Origin: Epiperipatus broadwayi
Taxonomy: Eukaryota > Onychophora > Udeonychophora > Euonychophora > Peripatidae
Direction: 5' to 3'
Assembly (NCBI GenBank): GCA_028023455.1
Contig: JAQFVV010006354.1
Span: 2,059,615 to 2,123,614 of the forward strand
Length of the DNA: 64,000 nucleotides
Below, in pieces: positions 1 through 14,033 of the stretch. The position numbers were made by a program, and so were the translations under genes. Position 1 is the stretch's first letter; each line of letters begins with the position of its first letter. The notes under the pieces are model-generated. The model saw only the letters and a program-made list of their open reading frames with translations, was not told the origin of the DNA and ran no database searches.

Positions 1-530
1 TTTGTTGATGTTAGTGATAGCTCTTTGCTTTCTCAATCATGTATTTGGATTTCATTGTCTTCTTTTTATATCAAATATACAACTATACATAGATAGTTGA
101 GTAGTCTGAAGTCTATATTTCTACTTTATTAAGTGTCTATGTTTCAGATCAATAAATAAAAGAACTAATAAAACACACCTATTAACTCTTTTTCAGGCCC
201 ACATATACATTTTCATTTAATATTATTTCTATTAAAGCAATCCATTTAGGTTTAATTCTATAATTAATATCATCTATTAAGTTTTTATATGGCTTAATAA
301 TATTATTAAAGTATTTGTAGTTATTAACTTATTTTCCTATTCTGAGAATATCCATTCAACATTATTTTAGGCTTTTTTTTAGTAAATATCTTTAGTTATT
401 CTTATTTTTATCTAATAATTCTTGCAAAATTTTATGAAGAGCTGAATATTTTTTTTGCAAAAATAATCACATGATAATAAATCAAAGAAACTTCTTGTAA
501 AACTACAGAAAAAAGTGTAGAGATATGGTT
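1..530 (-). mobile_element. Decayed RTE-like LINE fragment (RT palm to C-terminal region), cut by window edge
   Basis: Read on the minus strand, this stretch aligns base by base with the ORF of the LINE at 13980-17272, covering roughly that copy's positions 16400-17020. Landmarks are the antisense counterpart of the block shared with the other LINE copies near 97-160, the run matching the region around the catalytic Asp pair near 430-480, and a short match to the motif B region (GVRQGDS in the intact copy) near 495-530. There are many substitutions, small indels and stop codons in every frame, so this copy is old and non-coding. Its left end is outside the window. The homology is seen directly; the element class comes from the better copy. 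Confidence 0.8.
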
Positions 531-840
531 TATGCTGCTATATGTATCAAACAATAATTTAATAAATAGAGTTAGGTATCACTAGACAGTGATAATAATA
601 ATTATTAAAACAGGTAAATAAGTAACAACAAGGTAGTAAAAATAGAATAAATACAGGATAATAATGCAAAAGAGCTCTCCAATGGAAAGTAAAATGGGTA
701 TTCTAACTCAAAATAAATAATTAGAAAAAAGCCATTAATTCATTTTTAATTATTTTATATATTTTTGTATCCTTATGGAATTAGTCTATTAGCTAACAAT
801 ATTATAATTTTATAGAGTAATACTTGATTATGAGATCTAA
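531..840. other. AT-rich sequence, nothing recognised
   Basis: Low-complexity A+T-rich DNA with short A and T runs. No reading frame, repeat or RNA signature was found. Confidence 0.6.
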
Positions 841-2110
841 GAAAAAATGCAGAATCAGAAAAATAAAAGTAAGATTCCTAGTAGAGAAATTATAAACATG
901 ATCATGAACATGTTAACAGAATTAAAAGGACAAATGGAAAAGCAAAGTGAAAAAATAAATAATTTTAATGTATACAATAAAAAAATAAAAGGCCACATGA
1001 AAATAAAACTGAAGAAATAAAAGATCAGATTGAATAACAAAATCAAGATATTAAAATCAAAAACAAAGAACTTAAGAATCAAATTAAAAATCAGGTATGA
1101 AAAAATAAAAAAGCAGATCGAGAAATTGAGTGAACAAATAATAAATAAGGTTATAAAGTCACTTGATGAGATTAAAAAATAATGTTAATGAAATAAGTCT
1201 TGAACTCCAATTGAATAAAGATGAACAGAATAGTAAGGTTGAGTGATTGCGTGGAGTAGCAGAAGAAATAAAAATAGAAAATAGGCAAAGGTTAATACCA
1301 GCAAAGGAAAAAAAATCAGTTCTCTGGCTCAACCAGTTGAAAAGATTCAAATAAAAAATGAACATCAAGTTAAAGTAATGAAAATAAAAGTTGATGCAAA
1401 AGCATAAGCTAAATATAATATAATTCCTGAGTCACAAGAGGAAGAAAGTAGTCTAATTTGAATGAAATAAAAAATAAAAGATAGTTGCAAAAATAAATTA
1501 GTTGGAGACATTTATGATATTAATATTATAAATAAATTTAGGATTGATACAGAATTCCTGGATGCTCTTGTCAGTTATGGTAGAGACTAAATGCAAATAT
1601 AATGTAAATGAGTGCAAAAGTGAAGAAAGGAATAATGTAGAAAATAAATTATACTACTCAAATGTTAAATAAATATGTGATCATAAAAATAAATAAATAT
1701 AGAAATGTTTTTCTGATATGGTTTACAAAAGAAAAAAAAATAAACAGATTAAAAGTTAGAGACTAAATAAGAGAAATCTTGAGTAAAAATAGATTGTCAG
1801 AGAAATTATTAAATTCAAATATTGATTTTGTAGAAGCAATGCAAAAAGTAAAGCCAGGAAAGTGAGAATAGAAAATCCATTTAGTGAAATGTTTCAAAGT
1901 GATCATAAAGTAAATAAAAGATTTTTCAGGTATTCCAAGTGATGACCCATATATTAATAAAAATATTTAGAAAGAGATAAAATTTAATCATTATATAAAA
2001 AAGAATGGCTTATTAAGTTGATAACCCTGGATTTGTTAAAAGAACAAATGTTTAAAAAAAAGTGAAAATATTATTTATAGAATTACAAAGTAAGATAGAG
2101 ATAAACACTG
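841..2110 (+). pseudogene. Purine-rich coding-like ruin, possibly a decayed LTR-retrotransposon gag
   Basis: The plus strand is markedly purine-rich for about 1.2 kb. In broken frames it translates to Lys/Glu/Gln-rich, coiled-coil-like sequence; for example, an ATG at 847 opens 57 codons with repeated MEKQ/SEKI-type motifs. Further on, pieces such as FRIDTEFLDALVSYGRD (near 1540-1590) look like conserved protein rather than random AT-rich translation. Charged coiled-coil N-termini are common in Ty3/gypsy Gag, and the Gag at 30234-31682 has one too. No retrotransposon gag core, zinc knuckle or LTR could be identified, so the assignment is an inference. Antisense frames here are shadows. Confidence 0.3.
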
Positions 2111-5100
2111 GAAATGACTACTAAAAATAACCCAACTAATAAGTTCATGAAAGTGTTTGTCATTGTTTGGTTGCTTTGCTTGAAGTACTGAGATGGATGG
2201 AGGGATTTATCATAGTTTTGAGAATAAAATGGTTTATGACACTCAATAATTTTTTTTTATCTCAGCACTGTTACCACCCATTTAATATTCATATTCAGCT
2301 GCCTCTACATCTCAAATATGATTCAGGTTTAACTCTGATAATATATTTATTTAACATGCTGAGAAATTAAAAAAATATGATAACTATAAGGGATATGTTG
2401 TTTTTGAAATTTTTTTATAGAAAACTTTCACACATTTCACGATGTCATCTCTTCTTTTAGTAATACTTTCAACTTTTCATCTTATACTTCCAATATCAAT
2501 GAATTATTTTATCCTTTTGATGCTTTTATTTTTTCTACAGATTTCTTTGTCAATTGACAATTATTTTTGCTTATACACCTATTAAATGTTTTTTCTACCA
2601 TTGTAAAAAACTGTAGATATTTTTTAATGAATCACTTAAAAAAATCTTTTTTTGTATATTATCATATATCAATAGATCATTTAATTATAGATTGCTGCTT
2701 TAGTTATCCTTTTTTTAATTTTTAATAATATAGTAGTGATTACATTAAATTTTGAACAATCTCAATATCTATTCATGTTTTTAAATGATTTGTAAGTCCT
2801 AATTAAAAATATTATTGTGTTTTTTATAGGTAGGAATATAAACTGTTGATACTGCTTATCTTAATATTTTTTGTCTCTTTTGTTTTATATTAAAACATAT
2901 CTTACATTTCAGTAATTGATTAACATTTCCTGTGTTGAAACTATTAATAGCACTGCAATGTTGAAAAACATTTTCTGATAGTCTAAATATTACATTTTTT
3001 TTGTACCTTCATTTGGATATTTCCATGTCTATTTCAATTTAACATTCTTTTTACAAACTTCATGATATACATTTTTTCTTTTTTTACCAACTTCACAAGT
3101 TTGTGTAATCTCTCATTTTTAACATCATGATCATATTTATTCACATTTTTATTTTCTACTCTTTATGAATTATAGCACAAATATTTACTAGATAATTTGA
3201 AAATAGTGGTTCATCTTATTAAAAAAAACATTTCATATATCCTTATAATAATATTCTACTTTTTGATCACAATGAGAAGTTTACTGGCTCATAAACATGA
3301 ACTATCTTTATTTGATATCTTAAATTAATTTAAAAAAGTAATATTGCCAATATGTCTGACACACCATTATTGCCCACAAAAAATATTCTTTGACTATCCT
3401 GTCAGTATCTATGCTTTTATAATAAAATACACATCAACTATTTATATCATTTGTCTTTCCAGATTTTCTTTTACCTTCAAAAAATCCAATATCTCAATTA
3501 ATATTGAGATTTTTTTTAATTCATGCAATCTTCATTCACTTGAATGTAATCCATGTTTGTAATTCCTTATGTTAAAGTTCATAATTGAAAGGTAGTTTCA
3601 TTGTACAATCAGATAATTCTTAAAATTAACCACATTTGGCCAAAAATCACTGCCAAAGTTGGTGATTGTATAACTTTACTACAAATAAAATATATAAGAT
3701 AGTTTTGTCTGTCATGATTATAAATTAATATTTACAAATAATTTACATGCATATTCACTCTGTATTAAAAAAAAAACTCAAATTTTATTTCAGTTAAAAA
3801 CTTTCAGACTATTGTGAAAAAATACTATATTAATTTTGTTCTTAAACCCCAAAGTAAAATGCCAATAATTGTTCATAAATTCTGACATACAATTCCAATT
3901 AATTCATTATGAATGGTAGTAAACAGTCCATCCATATTTTTTTAATAAATAATTATATAATAATAACAGTTGTAACAATAATAATGTACAGGGTTGACAT
4001 GTAGGATTTTGACATGATTGGTTTCTTTATGACTTCAAAGAAAAATTAAAGAATATATTTCTGATAATGTGATAATGACAAATCCCTTTATTCAGCCATT
4101 TGGGTGATGTATAAATATCTATTTACAAATAAATGGTGAAACTTTTACAGCACATATGTATTTAAACATAACTTCATAGAAATATAATTGTATACAATTC
4201 TATACATATATGCATGTTTTATATAATTTCCATTCATATTTAAACAAATGATTAATAGTTAATTGTATAGATGTTATGGTAGATATCCATATTTAGGCTT
4301 ATATTATTTTTAATATAGTTAAGATTATTGTCTAGAAAAAGTATAAACACAGGGAAATAAGAAATGGGAGAAAAATTGTATTAAATAAATTCTAGATGTA
4401 CAACTGTTAAAAGATCTAAAATTGTAGTTAACAAAAGAAGAAAGATTTAAAGATCACAAGATACAAATTTATTTTAAAATTATTGCAATTGTAATATCTT
4501 GTAAACAAAAAAAAATATTATTAATGTTTAGGAATAAAGTCAATTAATCATATCATTTATTAAAAAGATGATCAGAACTGAAACTTTAATCTTAAAAAAT
4601 TGATTCAAATTAATGTCATTATAAAACATTTATTGATTTTAATTTTTCAAATAGAACATAAAGAATATTTTGTTTAAAAGTTATAATAATTGATTTGGGA
4701 AATTGACCAATGAGAGTCAAGCCAGTAACTTTCTAATGTTACTTTAACCCAGGGTTGTTAAGAAAAAAATATAGCAGCAGACACGATCTGGGAAAGTTTT
4801 AAGAAAACTGATATAGTAGATAGCAGTCTTGATTTTTGTTTTCTCCATAAAACAATTATAAAACTTAAAAATATTTAAAGTCTTAAGCAGAAAATAAATT
4901 CTATTCACAAAGCTTTCTAAGGATATGAGATATTTTTAATGTAATTATTACTACTATGGAGTGAGTAAATCAATCTTTATTATGACCTGGTTACCAATTC
5001 TGACTGTCTACTTCTAGCCATAATGCCACAAAGGAGTTTGAAAAATCAAAGTTATTATTTTAATTTTGCCTAGGATAACCATGATAAAGGAAAACAACTA

Positions 5101-5589
5101 TATTACTTCAAAAGAAATGTAACTGTGGTGGCATGAGAAAGCATTCATTTATCAATTTCAAATTAAGCATTTTTATTTATCATAGATTAAATGTGAAAAA
5201 ACATTAAAAATTCCTAGAACTATATTTGCAATGTTGATGGAAATATTTTATAGAACGTTAAAAATTTAATTAGTCATGAGGGATGTATGAAAAAAAAAGT
5301 AATCTTCATTTTAAATTAAACAACTGATCCCTAAGAAATATTTTTTTTTGGCAAAATTCTGAAGAAAATGTTTAACTTATATTTAAAAAAAAATCTGTGT
5401 AACTTTTTATGGTAGATGAGCAAAGATAATTGAAATTAAAATGTACTACAAGCTAGAAATTTAAATGAATTATCCAATATGTGTTTAAAATTTTTTACAA
5501 TGAATAACAGAACAGAAAAGAAATCAGAAAGCAAACTTATTGATGCCTTATTTAAACATGTTTAAAACTTTGTGCGAAGTGGATATTTA
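2111..5589. other. AT-rich intergenic sequence, nothing recognised
   Basis: About 3.5 kb of A+T-rich DNA with homopolymer runs. The short open frames here (67 and 72 codons) are rich in Phe, Ile, Leu and Tyr, as expected by chance at this composition. No transposon motif, RNA gene or long repeat was recognised. Confidence 0.55.
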
Positions 5590-6250
5590 TTTAGAATATT
5601 CATTAAACTGTTTTACTGCCAGCAGAATCTTTGATTGAGGGTTGGAATGATCCTTGAGATCACCAAATTCCTGATCTGGCAAAAATGGCCTATGGTTATC
5701 GGCTCAAATGAGCTCAGTTTCATTGTTGTGTGATTCATGACTGAAAGGGTTCTTGGATGTGCTTTGTACCTACTGCTTCTTTTCCAGAATAGGATTTAAG
5801 CTGCAGGAAAGAGAGAACTTCAGGCCATATGGCTGGGAATCAGGAGATAAGTGTGTGTCCTCTTCCTCAGAGCAGGCCTTTGAAAGTTTGGAAGATTTAC
5901 ATTTATTATTTGCATTAGAGGGAAAGTTGTTATCCATGTCTGAGTCATAGTCCATGATGGGAAGTGAAGACCTATTTTTTGTTGGTGTGTGAGCTTTTAT
6001 GTGGAATAAATTTGTAGAGGGTATTGATAGTTTTGATGTGTCCATTATAAATTTAGTGTTTGAAACCACTGGTTATTTTGATCTTTGATGCTTTGGAGTT
6101 CTTAGTGCATTGTTGTGGTCTTGATCACCTATTCTGAGCAATGCATTGTCTGTATCATTGGAAAAGATTGTTAAATTTTTGCAACTGGAGGTGTTATTTG
6201 GTCCTTTTGATTTTGAGCTTTTTGGGAAATTGTCTGGTTTCTGTGACTAG
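5590..6250 (-). pseudogene. Unidentified minus-strand coding-like frame with few stops
   Basis: On the minus strand one frame stays open from about 6240 down to 5770 with a single TAA just upstream of an ATG at 6069. The residues are mixed and hydrophilic (Asn, Ser, Lys, Asp, Pro), unlike chance AT-rich translation; an example is LPIMDYDSDMDNN near the middle. After the stop at about 5770 there is more protein-like sequence down to about 5590 (PFLPDQEFGDLKDHSN). Local base composition is more balanced than the surroundings. I do not recognise the family. A LINE ORF1 or Gag-like nucleic-acid-binding protein is possible. The plus-strand frame at 5753-5950 is its shadow. Confidence 0.4.
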
Positions 6251-6289
6251 AATTGGTGCCATTTAGGTTTTGATATACTATTTGGAAAT

Positions 6290-7195
6290 GTTTGCTGTCA
6301 TTGGATGGTTTTCTCCCATGTTCAGTGGTTTAATCCAAAGTCTAGATAATGTCTTATTAGATGCAGTCAAAAGCATGACTACCTCTATGTTAATAACATT
6401 GTAATTGCATCTGAAAATATCTCACAACATTTTCAGCACCTAGATATGTTCTTGAAGGAGTGCAAAGAAAGTAATATCACCATCTATGTCAAAAAAAAAA
6501 TCACTGAAAAAAGATTTCCTAGGATACATAGTACACATGGACAGAATAAAATTATATCCTGATAATTCAAGGTTACCCATGATTTGTTTTTACCAGAAAA
6601 CAAGAAACAGTTGCATTATTTTGTTAGTGATCTGCAATTCTCATCATAAGTTTTATAAGAACTTTACTTATGACACCATTCAACTCTTAAAATTATTTTA
6701 AAAAAAGGATTAAAGATGGAAGAAGACACATAACCTCTCAATGGATTTCATTAGAATAGAAGACAAATTTTAAGGTGCTATCATTTTAAAAATACCTCAA
6801 TTTTAAGGTGGTATTTTATCTGCAAGATGATAACAGCAGATACTGATTTGGTAAGACCCTATTCATAGTATACCATAAATAGAAAAAGTATTATATTTCC
6901 TCAGTAGACTACCAAAGAGCACAACATTGCACTACACAATCATGGAAAAGAAAACTTTAGATGTGGTGTAGACCTTTAAGAAACTCAATAAATATTATAT
7001 TGGGTCTAGCGTCATCATTATTACTAATCACAAAAATCTAGAATTCATTGACAGGAGTTATCTAAATAGTAATTGGCTCATAAGATGGAGTTCATTCTTC
7101 CAATAGTTGGACTAATGGATACAGTATTATAAAGGATAAGATGATGTCATAATGGACATCCTAAGTATGAATCCTGTTGAGGTGAAACCATACCA
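6290..7195 (+). pseudogene. Ty3/gypsy pol relic: end of RT, connection and RNase H
   Basis: The plus strand, in several shifted frames, carries the ordered landmarks of a Ty3/gypsy polymerase. There is a VLLDAVK segment near 6345, then YVNNIVIAS at 6386-6412 at the place of the catalytic Y-x-D-D box. FLGYIV follows near 6520, then a SHHKFYKNFT segment near 6640-6680 and the RNase H block (TIMEKKTL near 6940-6960, ITNHKNLEFID near 7018-7050). Both catalytic Asp codons of the RT box read AAT/AAC (Asn), and the RNase H TDH motif reads TNH; all three are G-to-A changes. Frameshifts and stops interrupt it. No LTRs were found. It is an old, dead copy. Confidence 0.85.
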
Positions 7196-9225
7196 TCCAA
7201 CTATGGACACTCTATATATTATGGTTGTGTCCATAGTATGAAATATTAAGAAGTTTGAATATTATTTTTTTTAAAAAGATGTATAATATTCATCTGCAAT
7301 GTTGAGGATTTTATATACAATGTTTGATAGAGAAATAGTCATTCAGGAATGTAGTATATTAGGAAATTTTATAATTATAAGAATGTATTTAATATTAAGT
7401 ATAATACAGTTAAGGTAAGACAGTGTATTTGTTATATATGGACAGTAGGATTTTTTACAAATCTGTAAGATATTAAAAGAAAAACCAAAAAATAAATTAG
7501 AGTAGATAAAATAAAAAAATGTGGCCTTAAGAAATGTATCAATGATACCAATGTTTTTATAGTTCTAGAAGATGTCCATCTCTACTTACAGTCACTAATA
7601 TCACACTGGTGTCCACATCATATTAGACAATTGTATAGTTGAGCAAAGAATAATAACTAGATTCTCAAGTGATGACAGGATCATGTATTTTATGTAAAAA
7701 GACTTAAATATGGAACAAATAAAATATTAGAAAATTGTATAAACAAAGATTTTATGAATGATATTTATATTTCATTTTTTTAAAGATCAAATTATAGAAT
7801 GAATGTTGAAGTTATAAGAAATGTGATGATCGAAATAAAATCTGATTATGATTTATATTATTATGAATAATATAATAGAATACCATATCATACTTCATAT
7901 TTTAATAATTATATGTTAAATTTATAATTATGAATAAACATATAACTTATAACAAGTTATGGAATTATAATTAGGTTATAATATGATAGAATATTAAAAG
8001 TAAATAAATAATGATAGAAGATTGTATTTTGGAAAAAAAGTAGAATATGATAACATATAAGTTGTATAAGTTGTTGATATGTTTTACGAAATATCTTAAT
8101 AACCACAAAGTTCAGTGTGAAATATACTAGCTTATAATCCTAAATAATGCTAAAACAAAATGCAAATTATTTACTTCTCTTATAAAGCTGTTTTTCTTTT
8201 TTTTTTTAATGCTAGTTTTTAAATTTTATAATATATATATATAATATTGTATTATTCTTAAATGTTGTATTAATACTGATATAAAGTTTGAACGTTGTTT
8301 TATAATTAAAGTGTCTATAGTCTCCTTTCTTGTTGTTATTTCCAAGTTATTATTCATTACCCTAAACACACATGCATTGCAATAATTAAATATATTTGGG
8401 TATTATTGCTCATAATCTAAAATGAAATAATGAATAATTAACATATTAAAAAAGATATTTTATATTGAATCTAAAATTTAAGTAATGTAAATTTTTCTTT
8501 TTCTGACACATCGATTATAGTAAAGATTGATATTTGGAATGTCATATTAAAAATAAATGATTAGAAATAATTTATAGTAATACAAAATTATTTTAAATTT
8601 ATTTATGATAATAAATAGTAACCATTATTAGTTCATAATTTTAACTTTATAAGTAAATTAGTTAATGATTTTAAAAGGGAAGAATTAAAAAATATATTTA
8701 TTTCTTGATTATTTATTTTTATATAGCTAGATATGTGTAAAATGCCCCATTACATTTCGTTAAATCAATTAATTTTATTTATTTTAAAAAAATAATATTA
8801 ATGAATTGAGATTTTAATTGAACTATAAAATATTAGTCAAGGAGAAATGGGATTATTTTATTAGTTATATGAATATAAAATAGTGTTATAGTTAAGTATA
8901 ATTTAAGAAATGGTAATATTAAATATAATTTATTTTTCTTATGTGTGATTCTTGAGAGAATCGTTAATATTTTAGTGAAGTAGTGTACATTGATACTCCT
9001 ATGCCATTGAAGATATATTTTCAGGTATATGCTTAATGTTAAAAAAGAGTATACCTTACTGGACAATTTGCAATGATAAATTATTAAGCAATTTATTAAG
9101 GTTAGTGTAATTTATACAAGATATGCATTACTAGAATTTCTATGTAATAACTCGGCTGAGCTAGAATGGAAGATTTATTATTAGTATTAGTTAGAGGGTT
9201 GGTCATCATTGAGATAGGGTACATT
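7196..9225. other. AT-rich sequence, nothing recognised
   Basis: About 2 kb of A+T-rich DNA. Any integrase that followed the gypsy relic is not recognisable. The 77-codon minus-strand frame near 8833-9066 is Ile/Leu/Tyr-rich and looks like chance. Confidence 0.55.
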
Positions 9226-9231
9226 ACACAA

Positions 9232-9297
<66 letters not shown>

Positions 9298-9312
9298 ATG
9301 TGTGCGTGTGGG
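9226..9312. repeat. Compound (CA)n(TA)n(TG)n microsatellite
   Basis: About 12 CA units run into about 16 TA units and then about 7 TG units, with an interrupted TG-rich tail to 9312. Because CA and TG are complementary, the whole tract is self-complementary around the TA core and could extrude as a cruciform. Confidence 0.95.
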
Positions 9313-12300
9313 TGTATTCATATAAGTAGATCATAACAATGCTGTGAATGCACTTATAAACGAAATTGTAATATACAAATAATATTTAGCAGTTGTAAAA
9401 TAGATGTCATAAGGAGGATAGAAACTTAAACATATAGTGTAAAGACTGTATTAGTGTTATATTCAATAGTGAAATACAGTGGATATCTATGTTTGATTGC
9501 AAATAAGTTTATTTTCTAAAATGAAACAAGTTAAATGTATAACATAAATGGAATATAGAACTGTCAAAAGTTTTTAAACTTTAGTTAATCTGATAAGTGA
9601 AGAGAGTTTTAAAATATGCTATATTGAATAAAAACCGTCTAATATTTATAAATATACTACTAAATAAATAAGATATAAGGAAATTTGAAATGAGTTAAAT
9701 ATCTTCTAATTTCAAATATGCTTGTGTATTTTTTTATCACAAAACAATTATATATGTATATATAAACTAAAATCTTGAATCAACGAACTCTACTACAATA
9801 TTTAAAATACCTATATATAAAAATAAATGATAGTTATAATAGCTTATGGCACGTTGGCTATCCAGTATTGGAAGCATTGACAGCCAAATTAAAAAAAAAA
9901 AAAAAATATTGAAGTCACAGAATACAATTATATCGTTTGTTTAATAAATTGCCTGACATATTTATAAAATATATCTTTTGATTGTAAATAAAAACATTAT
10001 CAAAGGAAAATCTTCTATTGCAAATAAATGAATTTTCCGCAATTCAATTTATCCCCACTCTATCATAATTTATTATATAAAACTAACAGAAGTTTTTGTT
10101 TTGACAGTGTGTTTTATTTTACATGTCAAAAAGCATATTTTATAAATATGACAGACAATTTATATAAAATAAAAAGTCGGTCAGTCATTGGGGACATTAA
10201 TGTTGCATGAATTTAATGGCATTTTTTTTTAATTTTTGATTTTAACTGCCATTTGCTACTTACGTTGGCGACGTGCTGAAGACTGGCTATAGTAATTATT
10301 TGTTTTTTATATATTATTATTTTGAATATTATAAAGTTTATTCAGATGTTTTGCTTATTATATTTATTTTATTTGATTTTATATAGATATATTTTGAGTA
10401 AAATTTGACAATTAAATACTATGACAGATAACACATTTAATGATAAAACAAACACATTTTAGTCCTTATTATATAATAAACACACACCCAATAATTAAAT
10501 ATACAACTAATATTTTATAAATACTTCATTGCTATATTTAAATGAAAGTGTTAGAAATCAATATATTTCAGATTAGTTAAGTCATTTAAAGTTTGTAAGA
10601 CAAGATCAAGAGATTTGAATTACTTTTTAAAAATAAAAAGACTATTTTAAAACCACTTTTAACATGATTATTTAGAAGATAGTTTTTTTTTAATTGCATT
10701 ATTTATATATATCTTGAGTCTGTCCTATTTATATATAAATTGAGAGATAGAAGAAGGTGGGCCCCATGTTTTTGTGATAGTTCTGACTTGTGTTTCAGAA
10801 TTAAGAGGTCCACGTGCAGTTATTATTTATCTGATTGGCTGTACATTAGCATGTTTAAGGTGCAGGTTTTGAAGGTTTAAGCCTTTGATGTTATTATATA
10901 TCTAAATTGAAAATTAAAACATTTTTTAAATCAGCCATTGGTCTTTGTTCAACCTGTCTTACTTCTTTATACGTCTATTCTCAAACGTGTAAGAATTCTT
11001 ATTGAGTAAAGATATTCAAAATGCCTATATAGATTATGGAAATTTAAGATTTTTTGCTAAATGCAAAAAAAAAAAAGAATGCTAATGTAGTGAAGATAAA
11101 CAAAAATTAAGATATGAGGTTCGATGTTTGCTGCAGCCATTACTTGTATTCTCTTGTTATTCATGATAGAAAACTGAGAAACCCAAGCAGTTTTTAATAT
11201 CTGGTCTTTTTGTCAAAGAGTTGAAATAAATCAGATGTCTGATAATATTCCAACATCTTGATATAAAGCTGTTTACTATTAAATCTGGTAAGCTTTAAAA
11301 AATAACTTTATTAAAAAAATCATAATGATGGACATTTTGGGGTAAAATATATTTTATTTGATCTAATAAATTTAGAAACCAATTTAAAACTTGATCGTGA
11401 CTGATCCATCAACATTGCAAAACATCAAAACTCTTGTCTATTGAGAGTAAATCTCCTATAATGATTGGACTGATTCTCCTTTGTGGAGAACTTTTGCAAT
11501 GATTGGGTGAATACCTGAAATTATTTGAAATAGAAGTTAAAGAAAAAAAGACTTATTTGCATGCACAATTGAAAATGTTATAAATAATACAGTAAATTAA
11601 ATTAATACTTATGGAAAGAAGTGTTGCTGACATCAGGACTAAATTAAATTAAGAATATTTGGTTTATTAATCATGTGCACATACACAACTTCTTTCATAC
11701 ATGCACATTACCCTTTCTATTGCTGACTAAAGTTTGTATTTTATTAAATATGCTTAATATTTTTCTTTGAGTAAATATAAATCTTAATTATTTTCACCTT
11801 GAATTTTTTTTTGTTTTGGGAATTGTTTTATTTATTATACTATTAATAACATTACGTTTACAAATAATATGTGAGTAATTTGAAATAGTTGCATGAGTTA
11901 ATTTATGGACCACCTGTCATATGTTCTTAGTAACCAACCTAGATATATCAAATATATGATTTAATTATTATATTTGGGAAAATGTTTGTGACCTCTTAAA
12001 AAGACTGCTAATACTATAATTTTTTAATTATCTAAAGAGATTATTCGGAAAATATCCAAAAAGGAAGTCATAATTTAAAGAATCTCAGGTAGTCAAACAA
12101 TATCTTGTGTTAATGTTTATATAGTATATTTAATGGTTTATTATACATTTTATAAGCTTTTTTCCACTATTTGGTGGAACAATTGGTGAAAGAAAATAAA
12201 GCCTAATTCTAATATTAGCTTCTTATTCCTCTGATTTTCTTTTAATATTTGTCTTATGTTGCTCAATTAAATAATTATTTACAATGGACAGTTTTTGTTT

Positions 12301-13962
12301 ATAAAATCTGTTACATAGAGTGTTATCCCATATTATTTTTAAATAGGATTGAGGATAACTATGTTTTTAAGCAATCCTTATTATTTTAATAATACATTTG
12401 ACATGTTGAAAATTGCTTAAAATAAAATAAAATATTATAAGGTTCCACATGTTTGGAGGTGGGCTTTTTTTAAATTGAACATTTATATAATTAACATAAA
12501 AAACAAAACCCTATTCAACTATTACATTTTATTATTTCATCTTGGACCAACTTACATTATTTTATAATTTATAAAAAAACTAAATAAAATCATACACATA
12601 TTTTTTGCTGTAATTGCATTATTTTTTTAATAAACAAATAAAACCAGCTTAAATCCTATTTTACATGTAAAACTAATTAAGGATATTAATATTAGCGTTG
12701 AACGCATGTCTATAACAAATAAAAAGTGTGAGGCATGACAAAGATTTTTCCAATAGACTTTTATAAGAAAGCAGAGCAGAAAATTGAATATTTCAACAGG
12801 CTTGATAATTTTTGAATAGTGACGTTTTAAAAAATTTCCAATACTTGTTTTATATTCTAGTCAGATTCACATTTACTGATCAATATTAAATGATCATCTG
12901 AATTTGAATAAGAGCTAGTCACTAAAATAATTAAGAAAGAATTACATTAAAGTAATGAGTCTATAAAATTTTCAAGTTATTGGATTCAAACTCTAGTAAC
13001 ATGCACAACATGCATGCATTGTTATATCATCGGGAGGCACACATACGCATTGTAATAATTATTATTTATAATACAATTGATGCCAGTGATAGCCATAATA
13101 TCAGAAACAAAAGTCAAAAATAGTTTAGTTAAACGAAATTCTTTTAAAGAATAGTTTTTTTTTTCTCATGTAATTAGCCAATCCAGTTATAGTGTTATTT
13201 ATAGAGTTTTAGTTAAACAAAAAGAAGTATTCTAAAATCTTCTATTAACAATTCCATAAGAAATGTTGTTTTTCTCCATTCTTCCTCTGTATTTGATTTT
13301 AAACGAATAATTGTTCTACAATTGATTTTTTACAGTTTATGTTATGCTAAATTAATAAAAGTTGTTCAAATGGTTACACAAAAAGTAAAATAATTTTACA
13401 GAAACAAGTTGATATAAAAGAAAAAAAAATAGAAAATAATATTTACATGAAATTTTTTAATTATAGTATTGTTATATATATATATGATAAAATATTAAAA
13501 TATAAAAGTTTTGCATTAAAAAAGGAAATTGTTATTTAAACTGAAAATTGATTCATTTGCAAAATTTTCTTTTATTTTGTAAAAAAAAAAAAATATTTTT
13601 CTATTACAGATGTAGTTTGTATTTTAACAACAACAACAACAAAAGAAAAACACGTGTGTAATTCAACAGAGTCTAATCACTTTACCAGAAAATTTTATAC
13701 AAAGCATAATATTGAATGATGAAAGTCATTTTGGTATGAATACTTTGGACTTAAGGCAATTTGAAAGTAATCAAAAAAATGTATTCTTTTTTAAAATCAA
13801 ATGTTAAATTTCACTCTCTAAATGCAGTTGGCTAAAATCTATAAATTGTAAGAATATTTAATCATTTATATAAAGTCTAGGAATTGCTTTTGAAAACAAT
13901 ATTTGGAATGAAAATAAAAGATTATTGCAATACTGTTGAACGAAACCAAAATAGTTGCTTTT
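9313..13962. other. AT-rich sequence with no recognised element
   Basis: About 4.6 kb of A+T-rich DNA. Poly(A) runs occur near 9890-9906 and 13580-13592, and a short CAA repeat near 13629-13641. Two less AT-rich patches, about 10750-10880 and 11380-11520, may be old transposon pieces, but I could not relate them to anything in the window. The 60-codon frame at 10028 looks like chance. Confidence 0.5.
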
Positions 13963-14033
13963 GATATATATATATATATGGGCTGCAGAAAGGAGTTTGC
14001 TATTAACTGAAAGGAGACCCTTTGATTCCTCTT

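Noticed and set aside
9841-10310. Possible inverted-repeat element between two patches containing ACGTTGGC
   Set aside because: Alignment beyond the 8-bp core failed in both orientations.
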